A DNA stretch of 64,000 nucleotides from an uncultured Sulfurovum sp. (GCA_913055205.1 CAJXJN010000008.1:1-64000); one strand, 5' to 3'. Shown: positions 29,422 through 42,677, counted from the first letter of the stretch. Notes: a model not told the origin generated them from the letters alone. Translations and numbers: made by a program.

Positions 29422-30936
29422 GTGGCAGTTAAATTGCAAGCAGATGAGATAAGTTCAATCATCAAAGAAAGAATCGAGAATTTTGAGATTGATGTTGACA
29501 TCAATGAAATAGGAAAAGTAGTAGGTATCGCAGACGGTATTTCAACAGTATATGGTCTTAACAATGTTATGGCAGGAGAAGTTGTAGAGTTTGATAATGG
29601 TGCTAAAGGACTAGTATTGAACCTTGAAGAGGCAAACGTAGGTGTTGTTGTTCTTGGTACAAGTGCTGGTATTAAAGAAGGCATGAGCGTTAAGAGAGTT
29701 GGAGAACTTCTTAAAACACCAGTCGGCGATGCACTGATGGGTAGAGTTGTTAACCCACTTGGTGAAGCTATTGACGGTAAAGGTGCGATTGAAACATCAG
29801 AGCACAGATTTATTGAAGAAAAAGCACCAGGGATCATGGCTAGAAAATCAGTTCATGAGCCACTTCAAACAGGTATCAAAGCGATTGATGCACTTGTACC
29901 GGTTGGTAGAGGTCAAAGAGAGCTTATCATTGGTGATAGACAAACTGGTAAAACAACATTGGCTATCGATACAATCATCAACCAAAAAGGTCAAGATGTT
30001 GTATGTATCTACGTTGCGATCGGTCAAAAACAATCAACAGTAGCTGCTACAGTGAAAAAACTTGAAGAGCATGGTGCAATGGATTATACGATCATTGTAA
30101 CTGCCGGTGCAGCTGACTCTTCAGCGTTACAATTCCTTGCTCCATATGCTGGTGTAACAATGGCTGAGTACTTCAGAGACAATGGTAGACATGCAGTTAT
30201 CTTCTATGATGACCTTTCTAAACATGCGGTTGCATACAGAGAGATGTCACTTATCCTTAGAAGACCTCCAGGTAGAGAGGCATACCCAGGTGATGTTTTC
30301 TATCTTCACTCAAGACTTCTTGAAAGAGCTGCAAAACTTTCAGATGAATTAGGTGCCGGTTCAATTACCGCATTCCCTATCATTGAAACTCAAGCAGGTG
30401 ATGTTGCGGCGTATATTCCAACAAACGTTATCTCTATTACGGATGGTCAGATCTTCCTTGAAACAGACTTGTTCAACTCTGGTATCAGACCGGCGATCAA
30501 CGTAGGTCTTTCAGTTTCACGTGTTGGTGGTGCTGCTCAGATCAAAGCAACAAAACAGGTTTCCGGAACACTTAGACTTGACCTGGCTTCATTTAGAGAG
30601 CTTCAGGCATTTGCACAATTCGCATCTGACCTTGATGACTATACCAGAGGTCAACTTGAGCGTGGGCAAAGAATGGTAGAAGTGCTTAAGCAAGGACCTT
30701 ACTCTCCGGTACCTATTGAGAAACAAGTTGTTATTATCTTTGCTGGTGCAAATGGATACCTTGATGACATTCCTGCAAGTTCTGTAACAAAATTTGAAGC
30801 AGACCTTATGCCATTTATGGAAGCAAAATATGCAAATATTTTAGAGAATATCAGAAATGAGAAAAAAATCTCTGATGATACAGAGGCAGAATTACGTAAA
30901 GCTATCGAAGATTTTAAAGCTTCATTTGCTGGATAA
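29422..30936 (+). CDS. atpA: F0F1 ATP synthase subunit alpha
   Basis: [43 protein letters not shown]. Confidence 0.98.
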   Translation: MAVKLQADEISSIIKERIENFEIDVDINEIGKVVGIADGISTVYGLNNVMAGEVVEFDNGAKGLVLNLEEANVGVVVLGTSAGIKEGMSVKRVGELLKTPVGDALMGRVVNPLGEAIDGKGAIETSEHRFIEEKAPGIMARKSVHEPLQTGIKAIDALVPVGRGQRELIIGDRQTGKTTLAIDTIINQKGQDVVCIYVAIGQKQSTVAATVKKLEEHGAMDYTIIVTAGAADSSALQFLAPYAGVTMAEYFRDNGRHAVIFYDDLSKHAVAYREMSLILRRPPGREAYPGDVFYLHSRLLERAAKLSDELGAGSITAFPIIETQAGDVAAYIPTNVISITDGQIFLETDLFNSGIRPAINVGLSVSRVGGAAQIKATKQVSGTLRLDLASFRELQAFAQFASDLDDYTRGQLERGQRMVEVLKQGPYSPVPIEKQVVIIFAGANGYLDDIPASSVTKFEADLMPFMEAKYANILENIRNEKKISDDTEAELRKAIEDFKASFAG

Positions 30937-30948
30937 GAAAGGCTTAGA

Positions 30949-33254
<2,306 letters not shown>

Positions 33255-33269
33255 TCTTAAAGGATAATT

Positions 33270-33656
33270 ATGGAACTTATGAAGCTAGAAATAGTCACAC
33301 CGAACGGTGTGATCTTTGATGCTGAAGTAAAACAAGTAACACTACCGGGTAGTGAAGGTGAATTTGGTGTTTTACCAAAACATGCTACTTTGGTATCATT
33401 GCTTGATACAGGGGTTATCGTTATCGACAAAGCTGACGGGAGTGAAGTAGCAGTTGCTATTAATTCCGGTTATGTAAAAGTTGATGAAGAAAAAACAACT
33501 TGTATCGTTGATGGTGCAGTTGCTCTTTCCGGTGACGACAGCGATCTTGCTAAAGCACTTGAAGCAGCAAAAGAATTACTTAAAAGTACGGAAGCCTCTA
33601 GTACAGCTATCGCATCTGCGGTTAGTAAAGTAGAGCAAATCGGAAAGTCTCTCTAA
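33270..33656 (+). CDS. atpC: F0F1 ATP synthase subunit epsilon
   Basis: LEIVTPNGVIFDAEVKQVTLPGSEGEFGVLPKHA. Confidence 0.95.
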   Translation: MELMKLEIVTPNGVIFDAEVKQVTLPGSEGEFGVLPKHATLVSLLDTGVIVIDKADGSEVAVAINSGYVKVDEEKTTCIVDGAVALSGDDSDLAKALEAAKELLKSTEASSTAIASAVSKVEQIGKSL

Positions 33657-33657
33657 A

Positions 33658-34236
33658 TTGAGCTCTCTTTTAGATTATTTCACAGACAGCAGTGCAATTA
33701 CTATTTTTGTGCTGCTTCTACTCTCTATTTATTTTATTGCAACATTTTGGGTATTTTTTGATAGGTTTTATATCCTGAATTCACGTATCACTTCTGAAGC
33801 AAAATCACTTAAAGCACTTTATACAGGTCAGTCAAAATCAGTGGCTAGTACTTCACTTATTTTTACTTATCTGAGCCGTGTCAATACCCCAAACAAAGCA
33901 ATACTCGAAGCGGCATCCTCTGATGCTATCCGTGTTTCTACCAAAGGCTTAACCTGGCTTTCCATTATTGCATCTACTTCTCCGTTTATCGGCCTTTTCG
34001 GTACGGTTATAGGGATACTTGAAACATTCTCTAAATTGGGGACACAGTCCAGTACTTCTTTAAATGTTGTGGCTCCTGCTATCTCTGAAGCCCTTGTTGC
34101 CACCGCAGCGGGTATTGCAGTCGCGATCTTTGCCTATACTTTTCATTTGATCCTGAAGCGTAAAGCATATGAACTCTCTTCACTTCTCTCTTCTCAGTCT
34201 GAAGTGATACTCTCTCAGGTCAATGAGGAGTTATAA
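33658..34236 (+). CDS. tolQ: TolQ/ExbB-type proton channel protein
   Basis: LFGTVIGILETF; AISEALVATAAGIAVAIFA. Confidence 0.9.
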   Translation: MSSLLDYFTDSSAITIFVLLLLSIYFIATFWVFFDRFYILNSRITSEAKSLKALYTGQSKSVASTSLIFTYLSRVNTPNKAILEAASSDAIRVSTKGLTWLSIIASTSPFIGLFGTVIGILETFSKLGTQSSTSLNVVAPAISEALVATAAGIAVAIFAYTFHLILKRKAYELSSLLSSQSEVILSQVNEEL

Positions 34237-34623
34237 ATGTTCTCTTGGGATGACAGTCCGGATCTGAACATTACGCCTCTGGTGGATGTGATGCTGGTAC
34301 TGATGGCTATTTTGATGATCACTGCTCCTACGATTACTTTTCAGGAACAGATTGAACTACCTCAAGGTTCTAAAACTGTTAAGGTTACAAAACCGAAAAC
34401 ACTTACGATCCGAATGGATAAGAACCAAAAGATATACCTTAATAAAGATACTTATACATTAGATACTTTTGCAGATGACTTTGTCAATCAGTCTGTGAAG
34501 TTTGATAAAAATTCTGAAGTTTATATCCGTGCAGATGAACGGCTTAAATATAAGGATGTGATGTACTTACTTAAGAGTGTCAAAGCGGCTGGTTTTGAAA
34601 AGGTGTCACTTATAACATTATGA
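34237..34623 (+). CDS. tolR: TolR/ExbD-type protein
   Basis: DLNITPLVDVMLVLMAILMITAP. Confidence 0.92.
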   Translation: MFSWDDSPDLNITPLVDVMLVLMAILMITAPTITFQEQIELPQGSKTVKVTKPKTLTIRMDKNQKIYLNKDTYTLDTFADDFVNQSVKFDKNSEVYIRADERLKYKDVMYLLKSVKAAGFEKVSLITL

Positions 34624-35435
34624 TGGATAAGTCTCCTAAATTCGTCTGGGGTGTCTTGGCTTTTGGTATCTACTTTGCTATTGTAGGGTTACTCATTTTC
34701 TATTTTAATACTCGTGACGATAAAAAGAGTCTGCGTTATGTAAAAAAAGATGAGCATCGTATACAGGTGGCACTCTCTACGCCCAAAAAACCTAAAAATA
34801 AAAAAGCTATAAATCCTAAACCTAAAGTAAAACCAAAGCTCAAACCAAAGCCCAAACCCAAACCCAAACCGAAGCCTAAAAAAGAGATAAAAAAGAAAGT
34901 AATCAAAAAGAGAGTGATTAAAGAGAAGGTTGTCAAAGAGTCTAAGAAGGTTATTAAGAAAAAAGATGAAAATCTTACAAAACCTAAAAAGAAGGCTTTA
35001 GATCTTTTTGCAAATATAAAAACATCCAAAAAGAAAAATCTTATCACGGTGAGTGATAAACCTGTAAAGTCAACACCGAAAAACAATCTTATAAAAGTGA
35101 CGGATAAACCTATGAGTGCAAGTGAACGTATCAGTTCTTCACTCAAAGTACAAAAGAACAGTGACAGTGGTGTGGAAAATGCTTATTTGGCAAAAGTACA
35201 AAGTATGCTGGAAGATTGGCCTGCCCAGAGTGAATATGCAGGTGAGAAAGTAAAAGTTTTATTACTTATAGACCCCACTGGATCATTTGAGTTTAAACTT
35301 AAGACTGCTTCAAACAATGAAAATTTCAATTCCGGATTGATAGCGTATTTGGAACAACTACAAATGATAGGTTTTGGTCCTCATAAGGGTAATAGGACTT
35401 ATGAATTTGAAGCAGAGTTTATTGCGAAAGAGTAG
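34620..35435 (+). CDS. TonB/TolA-like protein with Lys-Pro repeat
   Basis: N-terminal TM; KPKVKPKLKPKPKPKPKPKPKKE; TonB-C-like C-terminus. Confidence 0.8.
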   Translation: MMDKSPKFVWGVLAFGIYFAIVGLLIFYFNTRDDKKSLRYVKKDEHRIQVALSTPKKPKNKKAINPKPKVKPKLKPKPKPKPKPKPKKEIKKKVIKKRVIKEKVVKESKKVIKKKDENLTKPKKKALDLFANIKTSKKKNLITVSDKPVKSTPKNNLIKVTDKPMSASERISSSLKVQKNSDSGVENAYLAKVQSMLEDWPAQSEYAGEKVKVLLLIDPTGSFEFKLKTASNNENFNSGLIAYLEQLQMIGFGPHKGNRTYEFEAEFIAKE

Positions 35436-35975
35436 GGTGACAAGATGTATGAAATATACTCCTTCCGGAATACCAGTGAATCAAGCTTTAGTCTATCGTT
35501 AGGAATTGATCTATATAATATATTTGCTGATCCATCTTATTTTCTTAAAACAATAGATTTAGAATAGAACATCCAGGGCGTAGACCTGGACAGTATCTCC
35601 TTTTTCTATGTGGGTACATCATGCACTTTAAACTTTAGCGTCAGATAGTAACTCACTACTTTTCATTGTTTCATGCAAAAAAATATGCCCCAAGGTTAAT
35701 CCCCAACTTCATAATACCTATTGTCATAAGTTCAAAGCATCCGCATATCCTCAGCAAAGAATACTGATTCTTCTGGTTCACAGCCTCTCCCGATACTAAC
35801 CCATACTTCAATTCAATAAGCTAAACACTCCCAATACTTAATTGTTATGTATATATATTTTTTCAACAAGGATGTTAGGAATGAGAGTGAATCGTTTTAA
35901 AATGAAAGTATAAAAAGCCAAAACTAAACATAGAACTGTTATCGTATAGATATTACGTTTCGTAAGGAGTATAAA

Positions 35976-36365
35976 ATGAAACAAATAACTGCATGCATAG
36001 TATCTATGCTTCTCTTGGCAGTTTTTTCTTTACCTGTCAGTGCCATACCGCCCGAACAGATGAAGCAGATACTCAATATGACTCAAAATAACTGGGTGAG
36101 TTTCCGTGACTATAATGGGAAGCAGTGGATCTATTTTACGCATTTGGAGGCCTATACCTGCGGTATAAAAGAAGTACATTACAGTATCAATTCAGATAAA
36201 CTGGATAAAGTATGGGAACTTCAGTCCTGTGATCCCAAGAATCCTATGGCTGTGACCAAAGATATTATCTATCTGACTATGCCGCTGGGTACTGCTAAGT
36301 CCATAGCTGTGCAAGTGACATTTACTGATGGTACGAAGAGTAAGATAGTTCGTAAAAGACCCTAG
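35976..36365 (+). CDS. secreted protein of unknown function
   Basis: signal peptide MKQITACIVSMLLLAVFSLPVSA; two Cys (CGIK...LQSC). Confidence 0.6.
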   Translation: MKQITACIVSMLLLAVFSLPVSAIPPEQMKQILNMTQNNWVSFRDYNGKQWIYFTHLEAYTCGIKEVHYSINSDKLDKVWELQSCDPKNPMAVTKDIIYLTMPLGTAKSIAVQVTFTDGTKSKIVRKRP

Positions 36366-36529
36366 TAAAAGATTGCAGACATATACCCGACTGCGAGTTA
36401 CTGTTCCCACTTGCATTTGCAGAAGTACGATAGTCGAGTAGTTTAGATGAGAGTTTTAGGTGTTTGGCTACGGGTATCATGGCTTGAATACTGCTGCTTT
36501 CCGTGTAGCAGATATTGTGCTCTCACAGC

Positions 36530-36545
36530 ATCCCTTTAAAGGGAT
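36530..36545. other. perfect 16-bp palindrome between convergent genes
   Basis: ATCCCTTTAAAGGGAT. Confidence 0.7.
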
Positions 36546-36563
36546 AAGTATTCAATAAGTGCA

Positions 36564-37118
36564 TTACTTTTCTTGGTGTTTTTTTACTGTATAGGTAGAG
36601 ATCTCCGGGTGAAGAGAGAGACAGTCCATAGGTAAATTGGCTTTATGACATAAGCTGGAGAAAAAATCATCAAAATTCGGTAACTGTTCCCAAACTTGAG
36701 GTAAATACGTAGCCTGTCTGCCATCATATTTGAGTACGACACCGTCTTGAAAAGGAACTATTTTACTTTTCAGATCTTTTATATCACTATACTCTAATAT
36801 TTTGGGTTCAGAAAGGATAGAAACTTCGACATTGATATGATTGAGCTCTTCACGGGTCAGTGGTGTAAATCTCGGATCATGTAAAGCAGCAGACTGGGCA
36901 TTTGAAATAATATCTTGATAAAGCGGACGGTAAGACTGGAGTGAACCTATACATCCGCGAAGCTGCTTATTTGGCTTTGTGTTAATGGTAACAAATGCAG
37001 CACCGTTTTTCTGAAGTTCAGGATAGTCTTTTAATGCCTGTTCCAAATCAAAATCTTCAGGTTGATTCAATGCTTCCAAAATAGCTGTTTTAGCTAAAGC
37101 AATGATAATATCGTTCAT
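36564..37118 (-). CDS. AMMECR1-domain protein
   Basis: LRGCIGSLQSYRPLYQDIISNAQSAALHDPRFTPLTREEL. Confidence 0.9.
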   Translation of the reverse strand: MNDIIIALAKTAILEALNQPEDFDLEQALKDYPELQKNGAAFVTINTKPNKQLRGCIGSLQSYRPLYQDIISNAQSAALHDPRFTPLTREELNHINVEVSILSEPKILEYSDIKDLKSKIVPFQDGVVLKYDGRQATYLPQVWEQLPNFDDFFSSLCHKANLPMDCLSLHPEISTYTVKKHQEK

Positions 37119-37281
37119 GTATTACTCCTCTTATGAATTTTAGTTAGTAATGTGCTTCTTTCCGGAAAGAAAAGATTAGCTTCTGTCTCTTATTTTAGCA
37201 TAAAGTAAAAAAGAGAATTGATATTAATTAATGGAGATTTCAACTCAGCCTTGATACAATGCATATAAAAAACAAGGAACT

Positions 37282-38523
37282 ATGTTGAAATATTTTTTAC
37301 TTTTATTAGTATCCATAAATCTCTTTGCAGTTGATGCTACACTGACGATAGAAAAAGATGTAGAACAGCGTTCTCGTATAGCTTTAGTAGATGGATCTGC
37401 TGTATCCAATGATAAAATTTTCAATATTTTACTTTCAGATCTTAAGATCTCCGGACATTTTTTACCAGATAGTACAGTGCACAAAGGGGCTATTTCCTCA
37501 AATTTTATTGTACCTGCACTGAAAAACCAAGAGTACGTACTTAAATATGCACTCAGCCAAAAAAGCGGTACAAAGCTTTTAATACGTCTATTAAAAGCGT
37601 CTGACGGTACTCAGATTTTGAAAAAAAGTTATGCTATACCTACGACGAGTAAAATGCCTTTTTTAGCACATAAAGCCATTTCTGATATCAACAATGTTTT
37701 AAAATATCCGGATATTAGCTGGATTAACCGTTATGTAGTATTTTCACGTTATACTACACCAAGACACAGTGAAATACTTCTGGCTGACTATACTTTTAAC
37801 TATCAAAAAGTTATCATAAGGGGCGGACTGAATCTTTTCCCTAAATGGGCAGATAAAAACCAAAAAAGTTTTTACTATACCTCTTATGGAAAATTGATAC
37901 CAACATTATATAAAATTAATATTTATACGGGAGCAAAAGAGAAGATCACAACTTCTGAAGGGATGCTAGTCTGTTCAGATGTGAATAAGAATGGTTCAAA
38001 ACTTTTACTTACTATGGCACCGGAGGGACAGGCTGATATTTATGAACTTGACCTTGCAACAAAAATTAAAACGAGAGTTACCAAATTTAGCGGTATTGAT
38101 GTAAATGGTAAATATGTAGATGATGAGAGTCGCATAGTTTTTGTCTCTAACAGACTTGGGTATGCAAATATCTTCAAAAAGTCTATTCACTCTGCAGCTG
38201 TTTCTCAAGTGGTTTACCATGGACGGAATAACAATGCCTGTGATGCACATGGAAATCAAATAGTCTACTCCAGTAGAGAGAGTAAGAATACTTTTGGTAA
38301 TAATACATTCAATCTTTATTTGACCTCTTTAAATGGTTCAGGTACACGCCCTCTGACCACGACAGGAACCAATCAGTTTCCAAGATTTTCTCCGGATGGG
38401 TCTGTGATTTTATTTATCAAGCATAGAGGTAATAGTTCTTCGATAGGCTATATTAATCTTGGAAGTCATCAAAGTTTACTTTTCCCACTAGGTGGGCGAA
38501 AAGTCCAATCAATTGATTGGTAA
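37282..38523 (+). CDS. tolB: Tol-Pal system beta-propeller TolB
   Basis: NQFPRFSPDGSVILFI repeats; gene order with pal. Confidence 0.9.
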   Translation: MLKYFLLLLVSINLFAVDATLTIEKDVEQRSRIALVDGSAVSNDKIFNILLSDLKISGHFLPDSTVHKGAISSNFIVPALKNQEYVLKYALSQKSGTKLLIRLLKASDGTQILKKSYAIPTTSKMPFLAHKAISDINNVLKYPDISWINRYVVFSRYTTPRHSEILLADYTFNYQKVIIRGGLNLFPKWADKNQKSFYYTSYGKLIPTLYKINIYTGAKEKITTSEGMLVCSDVNKNGSKLLLTMAPEGQADIYELDLATKIKTRVTKFSGIDVNGKYVDDESRIVFVSNRLGYANIFKKSIHSAAVSQVVYHGRNNNACDAHGNQIVYSSRESKNTFGNNTFNLYLTSLNGSGTRPLTTTGTNQFPRFSPDGSVILFIKHRGNSSSIGYINLGSHQSLLFPLGGRKVQSIDW

Positions 38524-38545
38524 TTTATTATACGAAGGATTACAT

Positions 38546-39094
38546 ATGATTAAAACAATACTAATAACAACAGCAACATTTTCACTGTTTTTCTTGACTG
38601 GATGTGGACAGACTGCACCAGGTCTTGATGGAAACAATGTAGGTAAAAACAATATTTCAGATGCAACACAAATAGCAGGTGAAACAGTTACAATAGATGA
38701 AAACCAGTATGGTAACGAGACAATTGGCAGCGGTACAGCAGGGAAATATAATAGCAGTAGCGATGGTTTCCGAAGTATCTATTTTGAATTTGGGGATTAC
38801 AGTATCTCTTCGGCCATGGAAAATTATGTTGCTTCCAATGCAAATGTAGTGAACAGTGCAGGTGCTTCACAGATAAAGATAGAAGGTAACTGTGATGAGT
38901 TCGGTACGGATGAATATAATTATGCATTGGGACTTAAAAGAGCCAAAGCGGTTAAAGATGCTATTGCTGCACAAGGTGTTGATACAAGCAAGGTGGTTAT
39001 CGTAAGTTTTGGTGAGAGCAACCCTGTATGTAGCAATCCAACAGATGAATGTTATGCCCAGAATAGAAGAGTGGATCTTCGTTTAGCGAAGTAG
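38546..39094 (+). CDS. pal: peptidoglycan-associated lipoprotein
   Basis: FLTGCGQ lipobox; OmpA motif IEGNCDEFGTDEYNYALGLKRA. Confidence 0.95.
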   Translation: MIKTILITTATFSLFFLTGCGQTAPGLDGNNVGKNNISDATQIAGETVTIDENQYGNETIGSGTAGKYNSSSDGFRSIYFEFGDYSISSAMENYVASNANVVNSAGASQIKIEGNCDEFGTDEYNYALGLKRAKAVKDAIAAQGVDTSKVVIVSFGESNPVCSNPTDECYAQNRRVDLRLAK

Positions 39095-39101
39095 TATAGT
39101 G

Positions 39102-39917
39102 ATGAACACAAAGTATCTACGTAATCTATGCTTGTTTTTTGTGTTAAACAGCACAGTAGTTCTTGCAGAACCATCTGTATACGGTTTTAATAACTTAAAC
39201 AGTGGTTCTACTCAAGGATCGACACCTTCTGAGAGGATGATCGTACAAAATAGAAAAAACATAGCTTTGCTCAAACAAAAGATTGCAGAACAAAATGAGA
39301 GGATCGATGGCTTGACCTCTATTATAGAAGGGCTTAGTGCTACACTAAGTGAGTTAAAAGGAAGTGCCAGTAGCACTTCTTCTATGGGAAGAGGAAATGA
39401 TAATACGGCACTGCTTAAAGAACTAGGTAGAATGATCGATAAGATCAATGATAACTATGTAAGCAGGGCAGAACTTCAAAAGGCCTTGAAGATAAAAGAT
39501 AAACATACGCCTGTTACAAAAGGAAAAACAACATCTGGAGAGTCATTAGAGGGAAGACCTGCTTCTAAACTCTATAGTGAAGGGGTGAGACTCTTTGTGA
39601 AGAAACGTTATAATGAAGCCAGGAAGCGGTTTATGATCACTGATACAAAGGGGTATAAACCAGCTGCTTCAAATTACTATCTTGGAGAGATAGCATACTA
39701 TACTAAGAAGTATGAAGATGCGATATTCTACTTTAAAAAGAGTGCCGGGCTGTATGACAAGGCAAGTTACATGGATGTACTATTGCTACATACAGCGATC
39801 TCTTTGGAAAAAAATGGTGATAAAACACAAGCAAAAGCTTTTTATGAAAATATTATAGAGAATTATCAAAATAAAAAAAGTGCGAAGATCGCAAAAAAGA
39901 AATTAAAGAAATTATAG
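39102..39917 (+). CDS. cpoB: Tol-Pal system CpoB/YbgF-like TPR protein
   Basis: signal peptide, coiled coil, TPR-like YSEGVRLFVKKRYNEARKRF. Confidence 0.85.
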   Translation: MNTKYLRNLCLFFVLNSTVVLAEPSVYGFNNLNSGSTQGSTPSERMIVQNRKNIALLKQKIAEQNERIDGLTSIIEGLSATLSELKGSASSTSSMGRGNDNTALLKELGRMIDKINDNYVSRAELQKALKIKDKHTPVTKGKTTSGESLEGRPASKLYSEGVRLFVKKRYNEARKRFMITDTKGYKPAASNYYLGEIAYYTKKYEDAIFYFKKSAGLYDKASYMDVLLLHTAISLEKNGDKTQAKAFYENIIENYQNKKSAKIAKKKLKKL

Positions 39918-40511
39918 ATGCAACACATAAAATTCACTTTTATGATAGTGATTTTTTTGACAGGTATGATATGGGCCGAAGAAGAGGTAGATAAGCCTGT
40001 ACGTAAGTTGACCCATGAACTTATTCCTGTCTCTAAAACAGTTTTTAAAGTAGTGAATTTAAAAACAGGGAAAGAGAGAACGGTAGACCTTACGGGAAAA
40101 AATTTCATCGTTGTCTCAGTTAGAGAAAAAGGCAGTGATGGACGTTTTTATGCTGTCGACAGTGATGGAACAGTATGGTGGAGTGGGGCAGTTACTTCCG
40201 GTGCACCAGAGTTTAGAAGCCCATCAGGTGTTTTTCCTATCATCCAGAAAAAGCGTTATCATATGTCAACAGTATATCCAGATGAGTCGGGTGTGAACAA
40301 TATGGACTATATGATGAAATTTACCCGTTATGGTCATGCTTTGCATAAAGGAAGTGTAGACTGGATGTCTCATGGGTGCATCCATATAGACCCAAAGGAT
40401 GTTCCTGTTATTTATAAGTGGACAAATTATAAAACAAAAGTGGTTATCACAAGACATTCCTATATGCCTTTTGCGAAAGAGGATTTGAGAAAGATCTATC
40501 TGGACAAATAA
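39918..40511 (+). CDS. L,D-transpeptidase (YkuD-type) family protein
   Basis: signal peptide; HKGSVDWMSHGCIHIDPKD (SHGCIH). Confidence 0.85.
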   Translation: MQHIKFTFMIVIFLTGMIWAEEEVDKPVRKLTHELIPVSKTVFKVVNLKTGKERTVDLTGKNFIVVSVREKGSDGRFYAVDSDGTVWWSGAVTSGAPEFRSPSGVFPIIQKKRYHMSTVYPDESGVNNMDYMMKFTRYGHALHKGSVDWMSHGCIHIDPKDVPVIYKWTNYKTKVVITRHSYMPFAKEDLRKIYLDK

Positions 40512-40515
40512 ATTT

Positions 40516-41274
40516 TTATAACTCTTTTGCTCTCGTATATGCCTCTTCTATGGCATTGATACAGGCAGCTCTGACATTGCCATCTTCCAAAGCTGCATAA
40601 CCTGCTGCCGTTGTTCCTCCCGGACTCATGACCCCATCTTTAAGTAAGGCAGGATGTATCTCTTGGATAAGTTTTCCAAATCCGCTAAACAGACCTCTCA
40701 TAGCAGCCATTGCATCTTCTCTTTTGAGACCTTGTTTAACTGCACCATCAGCCAATGCCTCTGCGATGAGAGCCAAATAAGCCGGACCGGAACCGGCAAG
40801 AGCAGTAGCGATATCTATCTCTTTTTCACTCTCTAACCATAAGGTATCACCCACGGCACCTAGAAGAACTTCAGCTTCTTTTCTAAAATTATGGTCACCG
40901 GTCAGTGTCGTCATGGATGCTCCTGCACTTGCTGCAAGATTTGGCATAGTTCTTACTACAGCTTTGGTTTTAAGATGTTTTTTGAGCTTTTCTATTGTAG
41001 TCCCTGCCAAAACAGAAAACACTACTCTGGCTTTTCCTTTTAATTTTTTACCGACCTCTTCTACATTGGCAGGTTTCACACAGAAAAGTATGGTTTTCTC
41101 TGTTATATCAAAATCATCGAGAAGATATTTATCGACCTTTACACCAAGATGATCTTCAAATTGATCCAGTTTCTCCAGGTTCCTTCCTACGACTTCGATG
41201 TTGTATTTATCTTTGAGACCTTTGGCAATGCTAAGTCCCATATTGCCGTTTCCTATAAATGTGATGGTTTGCAT
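40516..41274 (-). CDS. proC: pyrroline-5-carboxylate reductase
   Basis: MQTITFIGNGNMGLSIAKGL; VMSPGGTTAAGYAALE. Confidence 0.95.
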   Translation of the reverse strand: MQTITFIGNGNMGLSIAKGLKDKYNIEVVGRNLEKLDQFEDHLGVKVDKYLLDDFDITEKTILFCVKPANVEEVGKKLKGKARVVFSVLAGTTIEKLKKHLKTKAVVRTMPNLAASAGASMTTLTGDHNFRKEAEVLLGAVGDTLWLESEKEIDIATALAGSGPAYLALIAEALADGAVKQGLKREDAMAAMRGLFSGFGKLIQEIHPALLKDGVMSPGGTTAAGYAALEDGNVRAACINAIEEAYTRAKEL

Positions 41275-41444
41275 ATCTATCCTTATTGATATCTTCTCGT
41301 ATAGTATGAATAAAGTCCATATCATACTCAGTCACCAAAGCTTCACCTTTAGTGAGAAGTATCTTTGAATTAATTGATAGGATTATAACATTATTAGTAT
41401 TTATTTGTTAAAATAGCTTCAATTATTGATGAGGAATAAAACAT

Positions 41445-42677
41445 ATGGAAGCATTTTTACAGGAAGCCAAAGCATCAAGCAGGGTACTCTCTACTTTGAG
41501 TGGGGCTGAGAAAAATAGAATTTTAAAAGAGATGGCAGAGGCATTGAGAGCCAATACACAAGAGATACTCAAAGCCAACGCACTGGATATGCAAGATGCG
41601 GAGATAAACAATCTTACTCCTGCGCTGAAAGACAGACTCCTTTTGGATGAAGAACGCGTGGACGGTATGGCGGTTGCCATAGAAGAGATAGCAGCATTGA
41701 AAGAACCGGTAGGGCGCATACTTGATGGTTGGGTGACTGAAGATGGACTCAAGATAGAAAAAGTTTCTGTGCCTATAGGTGTTATAGGCATCATCTATGA
41801 GTCACGTCCGAATGTCACGTCAGATACAGCAGCACTCTCTTTTAAATCTGCCAATGTCTGTGTACTCAAAGGCGGGAAAGAGGCACAAAACTCTAATGAA
41901 GCCATTGCTAAAGTATTGCAGGGGGTATTGAAGAAAAATAGTTTACCCGAGGCACTTATCTCACTTATCCCGGATGCGTCACGTGAAGGTGTGGCGAAGC
42001 TCATTAAGATGGATAAGTATGTTGATCTTATCGTACCGCGTGGAGGAGAAGGGCTTATCCGTTATGTGAGTGAAAATGCAACTGTACCAGTGGTGAAGCA
42101 TGATAAAGGACAGTGTCATACCTATATAGATGAAGATGCCAATGTAGAGAATGCCATCGCTATCGCATTGAATGCAAAAGTGCAAAGACCAGGGGTATGT
42201 AACTCCATGGAGACACTGCTTGTAGATGCTGCCATCGCGGATGAAGTACTGCCACAACTTAAAGTGGTTTTTGATGAAGCCCATACCCAGCTTAAAGGGT
42301 GTGAGATCACACAAAAAAGCATTGAGGTGGCTCCTGCCACAGAAGAGGACTTTGACACGGAGTATTTGGCAAATATCTTAAACATTAGAGTTGTAGAAGG
42401 TGTAGAAGGTGCCATAGAGCATATCGTCAGGTATGGTTCGGGTCATTCGGAAGCTATCATCACAGAGAACATCACCACAGCAGAAGCCTTTTTGAATGGC
42501 GTAGATGCAGCGGCTGTCTATGTCAATGCCTCCACCCGCTTTACCGATGGCGGAGCTTTTGGATTTGGTGCAGAAGTTGGCATCAGTACCAACAAGCTTC
42601 ATGCACGTGGACCGATGGGGATAGAAGGACTGACAACGTACAAATTTAAAATTTACGGTTCAGGACAGATAAGATAA
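41445..42677 (+). CDS. proA: gamma-glutamyl phosphate reductase
   Basis: GVIGIIYESRPNVTSDTAAL; VQRPGVCNSMETLLV. Confidence 0.96.
   Translation: MEAFLQEAKASSRVLSTLSGAEKNRILKEMAEALRANTQEILKANALDMQDAEINNLTPALKDRLLLDEERVDGMAVAIEEIAALKEPVGRILDGWVTEDGLKIEKVSVPIGVIGIIYESRPNVTSDTAALSFKSANVCVLKGGKEAQNSNEAIAKVLQGVLKKNSLPEALISLIPDASREGVAKLIKMDKYVDLIVPRGGEGLIRYVSENATVPVVKHDKGQCHTYIDEDANVENAIAIALNAKVQRPGVCNSMETLLVDAAIADEVLPQLKVVFDEAHTQLKGCEITQKSIEVAPATEEDFDTEYLANILNIRVVEGVEGAIEHIVRYGSGHSEAIITENITTAEAFLNGVDAAAVYVNASTRFTDGGAFGFGAEVGISTNKLHARGPMGIEGLTTYKFKIYGSGQIR

Noticed and set aside
30515-30530. GTTTCACGTG in atpA (and TGTTTCACTTGAA in atpD, about 33113) as candidate parS sites near parAB
   Set aside because: Only partial match to the 16-bp parS consensus, and both encode conserved ATP synthase residues, so chance is likely; ChIP of ParB would be needed.
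34820-34890. Lys-Pro repeat in the TolA/TonB-like gene as a simple-sequence repeat of interest
   Set aside because: Periplasm-spanning KP-rich linkers are normal in this family and the codons are mixed.
40511-40516. Convergent L,D-transpeptidase and proC stops only 4 bp apart as evidence of a special arrangement
   Set aside because: Close convergent genes are common in compact Campylobacterota genomes.
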